The position numbers and the translations under genes were made by a program. A stretch of DNA of 64,000 nt from G963422445 sp963422445 (GTDB lineage Bacteria > Pseudomonadota > Alphaproteobacteria > Thalassobaculales > Thalassobaculaceae). The notes under the pieces are model-generated. The model had not been told where the DNA came from. It made no database searches and was given only the letters and a program-made list of their open reading frames with translations. Shown here piece by piece: positions 19,377-29,813 of this stretch; position 1 is the first letter of the stretch; each line of letters begins with the position of its first letter. The DNA is taken from contig OY729512.2 of the NCBI GenBank assembly GCA_963422445.2, positions 3,224,001 to 3,288,000 on the forward strand, written 5' to 3'.

Positions 19377-21689
19377 ATGAATTTTTTCATGCAAAAATAT
19401 TTCGGTACAGCCCGATTTTCGGCGCGGGTTGCCATGATGTTGCTCATGATCGGAGGCATGGGCGGCCTTGCGTCGTTTCATGCGACTCCGGTCCGGGCGC
19501 AAACCGCAGTGATCTCCGAGATTGAAGTCAAAGGAACCCGGCGGATCGATCCGGAAACCGTGACGACCTACATGACGGTGGCGCCCGGCGACCCGATGGA
19601 TCCGAATCAGCTCGACCAGTCCCTGAAGGCACTGTTTGCGACCGAACTCTTTGCAGATGTCAGGATCAGACAGGACGGAACACGGCTTGTCGTCTCCATC
19701 GCCGAAAATCCGATCATCAACCGGATCGCTTTTGAAGGGAATCAGCGGATCAAAGATGCGGATCTGACCAACGAGACGCAATTGCAGCCGCGTCAGGTGT
19801 TCACACGGACCAAGGTGCAGCAGGATGTGCAACGCATTCTCAAGATCTATCAGCGCAGCGGCCGTTTCGCCTCGAAGATTTCACCGAAGGTCATTCAACT
19901 TGAACAAAACCGTGTCGACCTGATCTTCGAGATTGACGAGGGCCCGCTCAGCCGAATTCGCAAGATCGTCTTCATTGGAAACCGGAAGTTTTCGGATTCC
20001 GACCTGCGCGACACGATCCAGTCTAAAGAATATGTGTTCTGGCGCCTGTTGAGGACATCCGATACCTATGATCCGGACCGCCTGGGCCTCGACCGGGAAC
20101 TCCTGCGGCGGTTTTACCTTGAAAACAGCCACATCGATTTCAAGGTCATTTCGGCAGTTGCGGAACTGACTCCGGATCGTGAGGACTTCGTCCTGACCTT
20201 CACGCTGGAGGAGGGCGAACGGTATCGATACGGAAAGATCGACCTGGAAATCGATCTCGAACGAATCGACCGCGAGAAGCTGCTGTCTCTGGTCACGCTT
20301 CGGGAAGGCGAATGGTATAATGCCGTCGATGTTGAAAAGACGGTCGACGGGTTGACGGATGAGATGGGTACGCTTGGCTATGCTTTTGTCGAGGTCCGAC
20401 CTGCCGTGAAACGTCATCCCGACGAACGGGTGATTGACGTTACCTTTGTCATCGGCGAGGGACCGCGAGTCTATGTCGAGCGTATTGATATCGAAGGGAA
20501 TGTGCGGACGCTCGACAAGGTGATCCGTCGTGAGTTCGAGCTTGTCGAAGGTGACGCGTTCAATGTTTCGAAACTTCGCCGTTCGCGGCGCGCCATTCGT
20601 AACCTCGGATTCTTCGCGGCGACAGAGATCGATAATGAAGAGGGCTCGGCGACCGACAAGACCATCATCAAGACGACGGTTTCGGAGCAGCCGACGGGTC
20701 AGATTTCCTTTGGCGTGGGATATTCTTCTATCGATGGCGTGGTCGGCGATATCGGTATTTCCGAGCGTAACTTGCTGGGTCGAGGTCAGCAACTGACCTT
20801 CCAGACCCAGTTGTCCGAGACAGGACGTCATTTCGATATCTCGTTCACGGAACCTTATTTTCTCGATCGTGATCTCACAGCCGGACTTGAGGTATTTCGC
20901 ACGACCAGAGTGGACCGGGACGATTTCTCGTTTGACGAGTACGAAAATGGTGGCGGTGTTCACCTGGGTTATGACCTCGCCACGGACTTGCGTCAAAGCT
21001 TGCGATACAATCTGAAGAAAGTGGAGGTTCGTGGTGTTGACAGGACGGCGTCACGCTTCATTCGCGCACAGGCGGGCAGCCGGGTATATTCGACGGTCGG
21101 CCAGACCCTGACCTGGGACAAGCGGGATAGCCGGATCGATCCCCGGGAAGGTTATGTCCTTTCAATGTCCAACGATTTTACCGGACTTGGCGGGTCGGCC
21201 ACCTTCCTTCGGACCCGATTGCGCTCGGGGTATTATCAGCCGCTGCTCGACAAATACGTGCTTCAGCTGTTGCTTGAAGGCGGTTATATCGTCGGCCTTG
21301 GAGAGGATGTCAGCATTGTGGACCGCTTCTTTATCGGTGGACGCAATCTGCGCGGATTCGCTGCCTCCGGCATCGGTCCACGCGATACTTCTACGGACGA
21401 TGCGCTGGGTGGAAACTTGTACTATACCGGCACCGTCGAAATCAGCACTCCGGTTCTGGCGGACATCGGGATGCGTGCATCGGTGTTCGGCGACTTCGGC
21501 AGTCTGTGGCAAACTGACGAGACAGGATCCGAGATTTCGGACGAAAGTTCGCTCCGGGCCTCGATCGGGGTCGGAATCAGCTGGAACACGCCTTTAGGGC
21601 CCATACGTATTGATTTTGCACGAGCCGTCCTGAAAGAAGACATTGATGAAACCGAGACGATACGCTTTAGTTTCGGCACCCGCTTCTAG
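19377..21689 (+). CDS. bamA: Outer membrane protein assembly factor BamA
   Basis: Omp85 protein that inserts beta-barrel proteins in the outer membrane. 770 aa. Signal peptide ends near TPVRAQ-TA; five POTRA domains follow (first begins ISEIEVKGTRRID), then a 16-strand barrel with the conserved FIGGRNLRGF (lid-lock loop region) and a final Phe (RFSFGTRF). The start at 19377 is 16 bp after rseP. Confidence 0.97.
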   Translation: MNFFMQKYFGTARFSARVAMMLLMIGGMGGLASFHATPVRAQTAVISEIEVKGTRRIDPETVTTYMTVAPGDPMDPNQLDQSLKALFATELFADVRIRQDGTRLVVSIAENPIINRIAFEGNQRIKDADLTNETQLQPRQVFTRTKVQQDVQRILKIYQRSGRFASKISPKVIQLEQNRVDLIFEIDEGPLSRIRKIVFIGNRKFSDSDLRDTIQSKEYVFWRLLRTSDTYDPDRLGLDRELLRRFYLENSHIDFKVISAVAELTPDREDFVLTFTLEEGERYRYGKIDLEIDLERIDREKLLSLVTLREGEWYNAVDVEKTVDGLTDEMGTLGYAFVEVRPAVKRHPDERVIDVTFVIGEGPRVYVERIDIEGNVRTLDKVIRREFELVEGDAFNVSKLRRSRRAIRNLGFFAATEIDNEEGSATDKTIIKTTVSEQPTGQISFGVGYSSIDGVVGDIGISERNLLGRGQQLTFQTQLSETGRHFDISFTEPYFLDRDLTAGLEVFRTTRVDRDDFSFDEYENGGGVHLGYDLATDLRQSLRYNLKKVEVRGVDRTASRFIRAQAGSRVYSTVGQTLTWDKRDSRIDPREGYVLSMSNDFTGLGGSATFLRTRLRSGYYQPLLDKYVLQLLLEGGYIVGLGEDVSIVDRFFIGGRNLRGFAASGIGPRDTSTDDALGGNLYYTGTVEISTPVLADIGMRASVFGDFGSLWQTDETGSEISDESSLRASIGVGISWNTPLGPIRIDFARAVLKEDIDETETIRFSFGTRF

Positions 21690-22287
21690 GCGTTTGCCCG
21701 TGACGGGTCCAACCATATTCGGCCGGCTTTCGTGTACTCTATGGTTCGTTTGCCTGCTGATTTTTGCCGGGACCGAGATTGCCGACGCGCAGGAAACAGG
21801 ACGGTTTGATCCGGTTTCGGTCGCTGTGATCAATTTTCGTGCCGTACTGTCACGCTCGGATGCTGCGAAAAGCATTCGCGAAGCGGTCGATGCACGGCGC
21901 GCGGAGTATCGCGAGAAGTTTGCGGCAATCGAGAAAAAACTGCTCCAGGAGCAGAAGGAACTGGCGCGGATGCGATCGATCCTGTCGACGGAAGCGTTTG
22001 AGGAACAATCTGCCCTGCTGAAGCAGAAGGCGAGAGCAGCGCAACAGGAGGCGCAGGCGCGAAACCGGCAGCTTAATCGCGCTTTCGATGCTGCCTTCGA
22101 GAAGGTGCAGAAGGCGTTGTTCGATGTTGTTGCCGAGATTGCCGAGGAGTTCGGTATCCACCTCGTGCTGTTTCGCAGTTCGATTGTGCTCGCTGTCAAG
22201 AAACTTGCAATCACCGGGGAGGCTCTGGCCCGGCTGAACGAGAAAGTCCAGAAGGTGGATGTCGAATTCGAGCTCGCACCGGAGTGA
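21646..22287 (+). CDS. skp: Skp/OmpH-family periplasmic chaperone
   Basis: Holdase for unfolded outer-membrane proteins. The sequence has a hydrophobic signal core (LSCTLWFVCLLIFAG) ending near ADA-QE, then VAVINFRAVLSRSDAAKSI and a long charged coiled coil. Two starts are possible: ATG at 21646, inside the end of bamA, or GTG at 21700, just after the bamA stop, which would give a more normal signal peptide and has AGG before it. The position between bamA and lpxD is the usual one. Confidence 0.88.
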   Translation: MKPRRYALVSAPASRRLPVTGPTIFGRLSCTLWFVCLLIFAGTEIADAQETGRFDPVSVAVINFRAVLSRSDAAKSIREAVDARRAEYREKFAAIEKKLLQEQKELARMRSILSTEAFEEQSALLKQKARAAQQEAQARNRQLNRAFDAAFEKVQKALFDVVAEIAEEFGIHLVLFRSSIVLAVKKLAITGEALARLNEKVQKVDVEFELAPE

Positions 22288-22302
22288 ACTGAGGACAGGT
22301 CA

Positions 22303-23340
22303 ATGACTGACCGGCGGTTTTTCAGCTATGCTGGTCCGTTCAGTTTGACGGAGCTTGCGGCCATGGTCGGCGCGCATCTCTCAAATTGCGCGGACCCTTC
22401 GATCTTGATCGATGATATCATGCCATTGGGCTCCGCGGGCAACAGCCATCTGAGTTTCATGGAGAACGAGCGCTATCGCGAGTCTCTTGCTCACTCGAAG
22501 GCTGGCGCCTGTCTGATTTCCGAGATCCATGCGAGTGGTGCTCCCGCCGACATGGTTCTCTTGCTGACAGACCGTCCACGGCAGAACTTCGCTCGAATCA
22601 GCCAGCGTTTCTATCCCGAAGAGATGCCGGGGCCGGGCCTCCATGCCACGGCCTCGATTGCGGCATCGGCCAGGGTCGGAAAGGATTGCCGGATAGATGC
22701 CGGCGCGGTTGTCGGCGAGAACGTTTCGATCGGGGACGGCTGCTGGCTCGGCGCCAATTGCGTCATCGGTGATTGGGTCCGCATCGGTCCGGTCACGCGT
22801 ATCGGTTCCAATGCGTCACTGTCCCACTGCGATATCGGTGCCCGTTGTTTCATCTATTCCGGCGTTCGTATCGGACAGCCGGGGTTCGGTTTCGAGCGGG
22901 ATCACGCCGGGGTTATCAAGATGCCGCAACTTGGCCGGGTCGTCATCGAAGACGATGTCGAGATTGGGGCCAATTCCACTGTCGACCGGGGTTCGGGCCC
23001 CGATACAATCATCGGACGGGGTACAATGATCGACAATCTGGTCCAGATCGGGCATAATGTCCAGATCGGGAAGGGTTGTATCATCGTTTCCATGGTTGGG
23101 ATCGCCGGAAGTACGACGGTCGGGGATCATGTGGTGATCGCGGGTCAGTCTGGAGTCGCTGGCCATCTGGATATCGGCAATGGGGTTCGTATCGCCGCCC
23201 GGTCCGGTGTGACCAAGAACATCAAGGACGGCGAGACCGTTGGCGGCATGCCGGCGGTGCCGATCCGTGACTATCGCCGTCAGACGGCCGTGATCAGATC
23301 TCTCGTCCGGCAGGCACGGCAGCGGCTGGGAAAGGGATAA
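22303..23340 (+). CDS. lpxD: UDP-3-O-(3-hydroxyacyl)glucosamine N-acyltransferase
   Basis: Third step of lipid A synthesis: N-acylation from 3-hydroxyacyl-ACP. 345 aa with an N-terminal uridine-binding domain (LSFMENERYRESL) and many hexapeptide repeats forming a left-handed beta helix, including IGHNVQIGKGC with the catalytic-type His. GAGGACAGG precedes the start. A C-terminal helix closes the chain. Confidence 0.97.
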   Translation: MTDRRFFSYAGPFSLTELAAMVGAHLSNCADPSILIDDIMPLGSAGNSHLSFMENERYRESLAHSKAGACLISEIHASGAPADMVLLLTDRPRQNFARISQRFYPEEMPGPGLHATASIAASARVGKDCRIDAGAVVGENVSIGDGCWLGANCVIGDWVRIGPVTRIGSNASLSHCDIGARCFIYSGVRIGQPGFGFERDHAGVIKMPQLGRVVIEDDVEIGANSTVDRGSGPDTIIGRGTMIDNLVQIGHNVQIGKGCIIVSMVGIAGSTTVGDHVVIAGQSGVAGHLDIGNGVRIAARSGVTKNIKDGETVGGMPAVPIRDYRRQTAVIRSLVRQARQRLGKG

Positions 23341-23346
23341 ACTGAC

Positions 23347-23823
23347 ATGAGTGAAGCCGATGTCGAACAAGACGAATCCGACATCAGGGAGCTTGACTGC
23401 AACCGGATCGCCGAGCTGATACCCCATCGTTATCCGTTTCTGATGATTGATCGCATCCGGTCGGTCAGACTCAATGTCTCTGCTGTCGGCGTGAAGAACG
23501 TGACCATAAACGAGCCATTCTTTGCCGGCCATTTCCCCGGCAGCCCGGTGATGCCGGGCGTGCTGATCGTGGAATCAATGGCGCAGACGGCGGGGTGTCT
23601 GGTGGCGTTGACTCTCGGGCCGGACGCGGAAGGCAAGCTGGTCTATTTCATGACCGTGGATAACGCGAGATTCCGCAAGCCGGTTGTTCCTGGTGATCAG
23701 CTGGAGGTGGTTGTCGAGAAAATCCGCAACCGTGCCCAGGTCTGGAAGTTTTCCGGCAAGGCCAGTGTTGGCGGTCATGTGGTCGCAGACGCGGTTTTTA
23801 CCGCCATGCTGCTGGCTGATTGA
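23347..23823 (+). CDS. fabZ: 3-hydroxyacyl-ACP dehydratase FabZ
   Basis: Dehydrates 3-hydroxyacyl-ACP in fatty-acid elongation and competes with lipid A for that precursor, which is why it sits between lpxD and lpxA. 158 aa, hot-dog fold: PHRYPFLMIDRI, then AGHFPGSPVMPGVLIVESMAQ-type text (catalytic His and Glu). Starts 6 bp after lpxD; its stop overlaps the lpxA start by one base. Confidence 0.97.
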   Translation: MSEADVEQDESDIRELDCNRIAELIPHRYPFLMIDRIRSVRLNVSAVGVKNVTINEPFFAGHFPGSPVMPGVLIVESMAQTAGCLVALTLGPDAEGKLVYFMTVDNARFRKPVVPGDQLEVVVEKIRNRAQVWKFSGKASVGGHVVADAVFTAMLLAD

Positions 23824-24650
23824 TGATCGTTTCAAACACCGTGGCAGACCTTCATTCCACAGCAATCATCGAGCCGACAGCCCGTCTTGGCCAGCGTGTG
23901 CAGGTCGGCGCGTATTCGGTCGTCGGTTCCGACGTCCAGCTTGGCGACGATGTTCGGATCCATTCTCATGTCGTCATCGGTGGGCACACCGAGATAGGCA
24001 CTGCGACCGAGATTTTTCCATTCTCGTCGATCGGGCTGCAACCTCAGGATCTTAAATATGCCGGTGAGGCTTCGCGTCTGGTCATCGGGGAACGCAATGT
24101 GATTCGGGAATATGTCACGATGAACCCGGGGACCGAAGGCGGCGGCATGGAAACCCGCATCGGTGATGACGGACTGTTCATGGTCGGTGTGCACATCGCC
24201 CATGACTGCCAGGTCGGTGACAGGGTCGTCATGGCCAACAATGCGACGCTGGGCGGGCATGTCACGGTTGGTGACCATGCCATTCTTGGCGGTCTGTCGG
24301 CGGTCCATCAGTTCGTCCGGATCGGTCAGCATGCCATTATCGGTGGCATGAGTGGCGTCATCAGTGATGTGATTCCCTATGGTTCGGTCAAGGGTGATCG
24401 CGCGGTTCTGGCTGGGCTGAATATCATCGGCTTGCGCCGCCGCCGTTTCACGAAACAACAGATCATGGGTCTCAGAGAGGCTTACGAGGCCCTGTTTTCG
24501 GTGACAGGCACATTGCGGGAGCGGATCGAGGCGGTTGCCCGATCAGGGGTGGAGGACGACGCGGTGCGGGAAATCGTCGACTTCCTTCGCGCCGACGCAG
24601 GACGGCCGATCTGCCAGCCACGCGACCACACCGTACCGGGTGATGCGTAA
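23823..24650 (+). CDS. lpxA: UDP-N-acetylglucosamine O-acyltransferase
   Basis: First step of lipid A synthesis. 275 aa with hexapeptide repeats and the usual hits: VGVHIAHDCQVG (catalytic His region), GGLSAVHQFVRIG, and the C-terminal helical domain (RRRRFTKQQIMGLREAYEAL). Start ATG at 23823 overlaps the fabZ stop (TGATG). The last 8 bases overlap lpxI. Confidence 0.97.
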   Translation: MIVSNTVADLHSTAIIEPTARLGQRVQVGAYSVVGSDVQLGDDVRIHSHVVIGGHTEIGTATEIFPFSSIGLQPQDLKYAGEASRLVIGERNVIREYVTMNPGTEGGGMETRIGDDGLFMVGVHIAHDCQVGDRVVMANNATLGGHVTVGDHAILGGLSAVHQFVRIGQHAIIGGMSGVISDVIPYGSVKGDRAVLAGLNIIGLRRRRFTKQQIMGLREAYEALFSVTGTLRERIEAVARSGVEDDAVREIVDFLRADAGRPICQPRDHTVPGDA

Positions 24651-25467
24651 GCTGGGAATCATTGCCGGTAGCGGCGGTTTGCCGGGACAGATTGCTTCCG
24701 CTCATGACCGTCGCGGCGGCGGGGTATTCATGATCGCATTCGAGGGCATCACGTCGCCCGACGTTCTGGATGGTCGGGATCATGCCTGGTTCAGATTGGG
24801 CCGGGTCCAGGCTGTCCTCGATAGTCTGCACGCTGCCGCTGTCGAAGATGTCGTGATGGCCGGGCCGGTCCCCCGGCCGTCGATGTCGAGTCTGGGATTT
24901 GACGGTCGTGCCGCCAAAATTCTGTTCCGGGCCGGTCGGCGCGCTTTTGGCGACGACGGCCTGCTGTCCGCGATTGCATCGGAACTTGAAGGCGAGGGAT
25001 TCCGGGTTGTCGGAGTTGAAACGGTTGTCGACGGGATTCTTGCGCCGCTCGGTTGCATTGCCGGTCCCGAACTTGATGACATTGCCCTGACGGATATCGA
25101 ACGAGGTGTTCTTGTGCTTGAGCGTCTGGCGCCGGTTGATGTCGGTCAAAGCGTTGCCGTTCAGGAAGGTCTAGTTCTTGCCGTTGAAGCGATCGAGGGC
25201 ACGAACGGCATGATTGCACGGGCTGGCACACTAAAGCGGTCCGGTCCGTGCCCCGTCCTCGTGAAGATGGCAAAAGCCGGCCAGGAACGGCGGATCGATC
25301 TTCCGACGATTGGACCGGATACCGTTCGCAGCGCTGCAGCAGCGGGATTTCGCGGTATTGCGGTTCAAGCCGGCGCCTCGCTCCTTATTGACGGAGACGA
25401 GGTGCGCCGCGTCGCTGCCGAAGCCGGTATCGCAGTTGTCGGGATCGACGCACACGGCCAAGTCTGA
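24643..25467 (+). CDS. lpxI: UDP-2,3-diacylglucosamine diphosphatase, LpxI type
   Basis: Converts UDP-2,3-diacylglucosamine to lipid X; LpxI (DUF1009) replaces LpxH in alphaproteobacteria. 274 aa: LGIIAGSGGLPGQIA at the N-terminus, AGPVPRPSMSSLGFD, and LVKMAKAGQERRIDLPTIGP near the C-terminus. It overlaps lpxA by 8 bp. lpxB normally follows directly; here the operon ends and IS debris starts. Confidence 0.93.
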   Translation: MRKLGIIAGSGGLPGQIASAHDRRGGGVFMIAFEGITSPDVLDGRDHAWFRLGRVQAVLDSLHAAAVEDVVMAGPVPRPSMSSLGFDGRAAKILFRAGRRAFGDDGLLSAIASELEGEGFRVVGVETVVDGILAPLGCIAGPELDDIALTDIERGVLVLERLAPVDVGQSVAVQEGLVLAVEAIEGTNGMIARAGTLKRSGPCPVLVKMAKAGQERRIDLPTIGPDTVRSAAAAGFRGIAVQAGASLLIDGDEVRRVAAEAGIAVVGIDAHGQV

Positions 25468-26325
25468 CCCGGGGCCTGTTCACACAGTCTGGAGCATAAT
25501 GATGGGGAACTTCGGCGAACCGTGGCTGGCTTTTGCCTGCGTGTTGCTCAAGATACCCAATCAGCGTGCATATCGGTACAGGCAACGTCGGTGGCGCATA
25601 TCGCGTTGACGAACGTCAGGAGCAGAGTTCCGATAGCGGAACGGTTGTCGTCCGGGACGTCTCGAAATAGCGGGCCAGTGTCATGGTGGTCTGCGCGACT
25701 TTGATCCCGGCAATAGCCAGATGCGTCTTGGCGGCGTTCGAGCCCGCCGCTATTACGGGCGTGCCGTTGGCCGCGCTGGATTTGCACGGGGACGGACCAA
25801 GAAGAAGGCTCTTGGTCCAGGGCGGTGACGATGAGGCCGACGGTGTGAGCCCCGTGTGGTCGATGATGAACAATCGCTGTCGGTGCCCGGATTTTTTTAA
25901 TCTGCACAGCGAGGTTTGTTCCGTGACGGGTTTTCGTTCATGTGCATGGTGTCAGTGAGGACGGCCGGCGTATCAAGCCGGTCCGTTCGTGAAGACGATA
26001 AAACCTGCTTCAGCATTGCAGATTATTTGAACTGCGGCCGAACCGCTTCACCAAAGGGGGCCGGCGTCATGTCCCGCAATTCGATAGCATATATGGCGTA
26101 GTATACGACTTTCGACCTGCGGCGCGGACGATCTCGGCCGCGGATGTCCGAACTTGTGAAACCCGTAAAATTCATCCCCGCCCGATGTCCGAGGCGCTTG
26201 GTACGTCCGCCAGATACTCGTAACCGGCTGCGGTGCTGACTGCCCGCAACGGAGTCGCGCCGGAACACGCCTTACGGTACGCTGTGCGCTGGGTGGATCG
26301 CATGGCAGGCCGAGCACCTGCCATA
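25468..26325. other. Region without a recognisable gene after lpxI
   Basis: About 860 bp. Short overlapping open frames on the minus strand (around 25548-25907) do not match a family I can name. The position at the end of a broken lpx operon suggests eroded IS DNA. No piece of lpxB was recognised on either strand. Confidence 0.5.
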
Positions 26326-28301
26326 ATGTCGATCCGGCAAGGCCGCAAATGGAGCGATCATGCCCCCCTCATTCCCTACGGCATGACCGACTTCGCGGCC
26401 ATTCGCGGGGAAGGCCAGCTTTACGTGGACAAGACCCGGTTCATTCGCGACCTGGGGCCGGTGCGCTAAGTCTTACTCATCCGCCCCGCCGGTTCGGCAA
26501 GACCTGCTGGCTGTCGGTGCAGGACAACTACTACGACCGCAACAAGGCGGACGCGTTCGAGACCCTGTTCGGCAGCACCGACATCGGCCGCAACCCGACG
26601 CCGAACCGCAATCGCCATGTCGTCTTGCGATTCAACTTCTCGGCGTTCAACAACACGCTCGAAACACTCGAGGAACGCTTCGAGCGCTACTGCCATATCC
26701 AGCTCAGTGGGACGCTGAAGTGCAATCCGGACATGTTTCCGGATGACAAGAAACAACAGATCCTCGATCAGCCTGCCCTCAGTGACAAGCTCAACGAACT
26801 GTTCCTTCATGTTAGCTAACTTGATGTTCCATTCTATGTGCTGATCGACGAGTACGACAACGTCGCCAATACCATATTGACGCGGCATGGAGAGCAGGCG
26901 TACCAGTCCTTCACCCATGACGAGGGCCTCTACCGCAGCTTCTTCGCCGCTCTGAAAGCCGGCATCGAGGCGGGCGGTATCGAGCGACTGTTCGTCACCG
27001 GGGTCTCGCCGATCACCATGGACGACGTGACCAGCTGCTTCAACATCGGTGCCAACATCAGCCTGCGTCCGGGCTTCAACGAGATGCTCGGCTTCACCGA
27101 AGCCGAAGTGCGCGGTCTGCTGGAAACATATCGGGATCACGGTGCATTCGACCGGGACATCGATGCCACCCTCGAGCTCATGCGCGAATGGTATGATGGT
27201 TACCGCTTCGCCCGACAAGCCGAGACGAGCGTCTACAACACCGCCATGGTGTTGTACTTTCTAAGAAACTCCATCCCGAACAAGCCGCCGCCGGACGAGC
27301 TGATCGACCACAACGTAGGTATCGATTACGGCAAGCTGCGGCATCTCCTCGTGGTGAACCGGCAGGCCGCAGCGCGGCAGGCCGACCTCAACGGTAATTT
27401 CGACATGCTGCGCGACATCATCGCCGATGGAAGGGCGAAGACCCGGATCAGCATCAGTTTTCCTCTCCAAAGATTGGCCGACCGGAAGAACTTCCTGTCC
27501 CTGCTGTATTATACCAGCGAGCCTATGAAATGACTTGTTGCGCCGCCTTCCTGGGTGCGCGGACCTCTGGTCCGCATTGCGGTTTGCCGCGAAGTTTGCG
27601 CCGCGAAGCAAGCATGCGGACCGGAGGTCCGCGCACCCAAGGTTGTTTCCCACCATAGCCGAAGAAGTCAGTTCATAGGCTGGTTGGTATTATTTCGGAC
27701 TGTTGAGCATCCACGGCAGTGATCACGTAAGATCCGATCTCACGATCCCGAACCAGACCGTCCGGCACTTGTTGTACGGCTACCTGCGCGATGCCTGGGA
27801 CGACGCCAGGCTGTTCCCGGCAAACATGGACGACTTGATCGCTCTGATGAACGATATGGCTTACGCAGGCACATGGCGACCGGCCTTCGATTATTTGAGC
27901 ACTGTTCTCGCCCAGCAGACCGGGATCTGCGATTACATGTTCGGCGAGAAGGTTGTGCAGGTCGTCCTGGCGACGCATTTCGGTCTGACGGAGTATTTTC
28001 TGGTCGGTCCGAGTACGAATTGAACAAGGGCTATGCGGATCTCTACCTTGAGCCGGATCTGGCCCGGTTTCCCGGCATGATTTATGGCTACGTGATCGAG
28101 CTGAAGTATCTGAAACGCAGCGAGACCAGGGACCAGACCGGGCAGATGGGGGCGCTGGCAGAGCCGCAACGGCAACTGCGGGGGTATCTGGCCGACGCAA
28201 CCCTGTGGCGGCGCCATCCGACGGTCCAGCATGTCGGTCTGGCGGTCGTGTACCGGGGCTGGGAGATGATGGCCTGCGAAGCGGTCACGGCGGAGCGTTG
28301 A
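26326..28301 (+). pseudogene. AAA-ATPase-like / PD-(D/E)XK nuclease protein, broken
   Basis: Matches the AAA-ATPase-like plus PDDEXK_9 family common in genomes with many mobile elements. IPYGMTDFAAIRGEGQLYVD begins the protein; after a frameshift near 26467 comes LLIRPRRFGKT (Walker A-like), then a TAA at 26817-26819, then in the same frame PFYVLIDEYDN (Walker B-like). The C-terminal nuclease part has KGYADLYLEPDL and YGYVIELKYLK (D ... E-x-K). Further damage: a 178-bp insertion at 27512 and a frameshift near 28010. It was probably one protein of about 590 aa. Confidence 0.8.
27512..27689. mobile_element. 178-bp MITE-like nested palindrome
   Basis: Outer inverted repeats lie at 27511-27535 and 27666-27690 (22 of 25 match; TACCAGCGAGCCTATG end). 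A second, inner pair lies at 27552-27576 and 27615-27639 (24 of 25 match; TGGGTGCGCGGACCTC). TTA flanks both sides (27509-27511 and 27690-27692), and taking out the element plus one TTA restores LLYYFGLLSIHG in frame. A 3-bp TNA-type duplication suggests mobilisation by an IS5-type transposase (inference). Confidence 0.8.
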
Positions 28302-28488
28302 ACACCGGTGGGCAAAGCAGGCGATCGCCGCGCAATGGACGCGTGGAATACGGAGGGCAGCGACGGAACGCGCGGCGTTGAATCAGTCCCGCCAATTCCC
28401 GCCTGCAGACGCAATCGAAGCCCGCGGCTGCCCATCGCTTGACTATTTCCCACTGGAGGAGATTACCTGATCACCATGGTAATCCCAC

Positions 28489-28552
28489 GCTGTAAACAGC
28501 GAGTCCATGACAAGAGTTTGGTGACATGAATTCTTGCCCAAAAAGACAAAAT
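28489..28552. repeat. Dispersed 64-bp repeat, copy 1
   Basis: Begins with the palindrome CGCTGTAAACAGCG and continues as AGTCCATGACAAGAGTTTGG. A diverged copy is at 43864-43928. Neither lies in a gene. The flanking 28302-28813 has no recognisable gene. Confidence 0.6.
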
Positions 28553-28813
28553 GAGAGCGAGGTAATAGTGTCAGGGGCTGGTATATGACATGCATCCAAC
28601 GAACTGACAACCTCCACTGAAAGACCTGCAGCGAACCCCTTGAAAACAATGGCAACACCAGGACGGTTCTATCGATCAAGCCGTCGCGCCCTTGCGGGTG
28701 AAAACTCTCCCGGAGCATGCCGGTACGAATGAAGATATTGACCGCGTGGGTTCAGTCGGAGACCGTCATATACAACGCTTCATCCGAGAATCCCGCGAAT
28801 TGCAGTCAAAGGC

Positions 28814-29698
28814 TTATCGCTGTAGCTCCGGTGTGATGAACATTTTGTAGGTTGCTGGCGTGATTGCGACGCCGATACCGAGGATGGTGTAGAAGACGGC
28901 GTGACGAGTTCGGCGGCGGTTGAAGCGGAAGACGACCTCATCGAGGTCGGATTGCAGATGTTGGCGGCGGCGACCGTGGTAGACGTCCAGTGCCCAGGTT
29001 TTGAGATTGGCGAAGACGCGATGATCCCGGGGCAGGACGACAGGGGCGGCCCTGTTTCCAACGACGTGCGGGTCGTGTGTGACGCCGGCCCCGCCGTCGG
29101 TCCTGGCGGTGGCGCGGTTGGCATCCAGGAAGGCGTGCAGGCTGTTGGTGGAGACGTCCTCGATCTGCGCCAGGCGGATCGGCCGGCTCCACCCTCGCCG
29201 ACGGCGCCGGCGATCAACAGCTTGCCGTGGTGGCTGCGCCTGCCGCCGCTCGCAGGGTCGTCCCTGGAGCGGCAGGAGATCAGGCTTTCGTCCACCTCGA
29301 GCAACCCCGCCAGCGGCATGCGATGCGGTGCGACCATGGCCCGGCGCAGCTTGGCGGCGAGCCGCCATGCGGTCTTGCAGGAGCCCCGGCCGCGCTGCTT
29401 CTGGAGGTGCAGCGCCGCGATCCCGTTGGCGTGTGTGGCCATCAGACAGGCGGCCCGGAACCACAGGGTCAGCGCCAGCCTGGAGCCGTGCATCACCGTA
29501 CCGGCCGTCACCGAGATTTGCTTACGACAGTCGGCGCATTCATGGGCGTGGACCCTGGTGGCGAGTGCCCATCCCCGACCTGCGCAAGGCGGCCCGATCG
29601 GCGGCGCAAGCATCCGCGTTTGGAAAACGCTGTTGGAACTCCAACAGGGACCGGGGAAAGTCAGTCATTTCCGGGCTTCCCAAGGGGATCATGGTCAT
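28814..29698 (-). pseudogene. IS1595-family transposase, frameshifted
   Basis: MTMIPLGSPEMTDFPRSLLE begins at 29698. The zinc ribbon (HECADCRKQISVTAGTVMHG) and LVEVDESLI-type DDE start follow, with at least two frame changes (near 29550 and 29230); the end reads HAVFYTILGIGVAITPATYK. It differs from the other IS1595 copies here, so several subgroups have been active. Confidence 0.8.
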
Positions 29699-29813
29699 AT
29701 TATATTCTGTCACCAGCCTCATCCCATGTCATCACATTTCGTGGCCCAGGACGCTCAGGGATAAGCCTTTGCAGTCAAACCCCAGGTTGGCACTTTTTTT
29801 GTTCTGCTGTCCT

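Noticed and set aside
19881..20996. 371-codon open frame antisense to bamA
   Set aside because: Shadow of the bamA frame; residue make-up and lack of a start signal argue against a gene.
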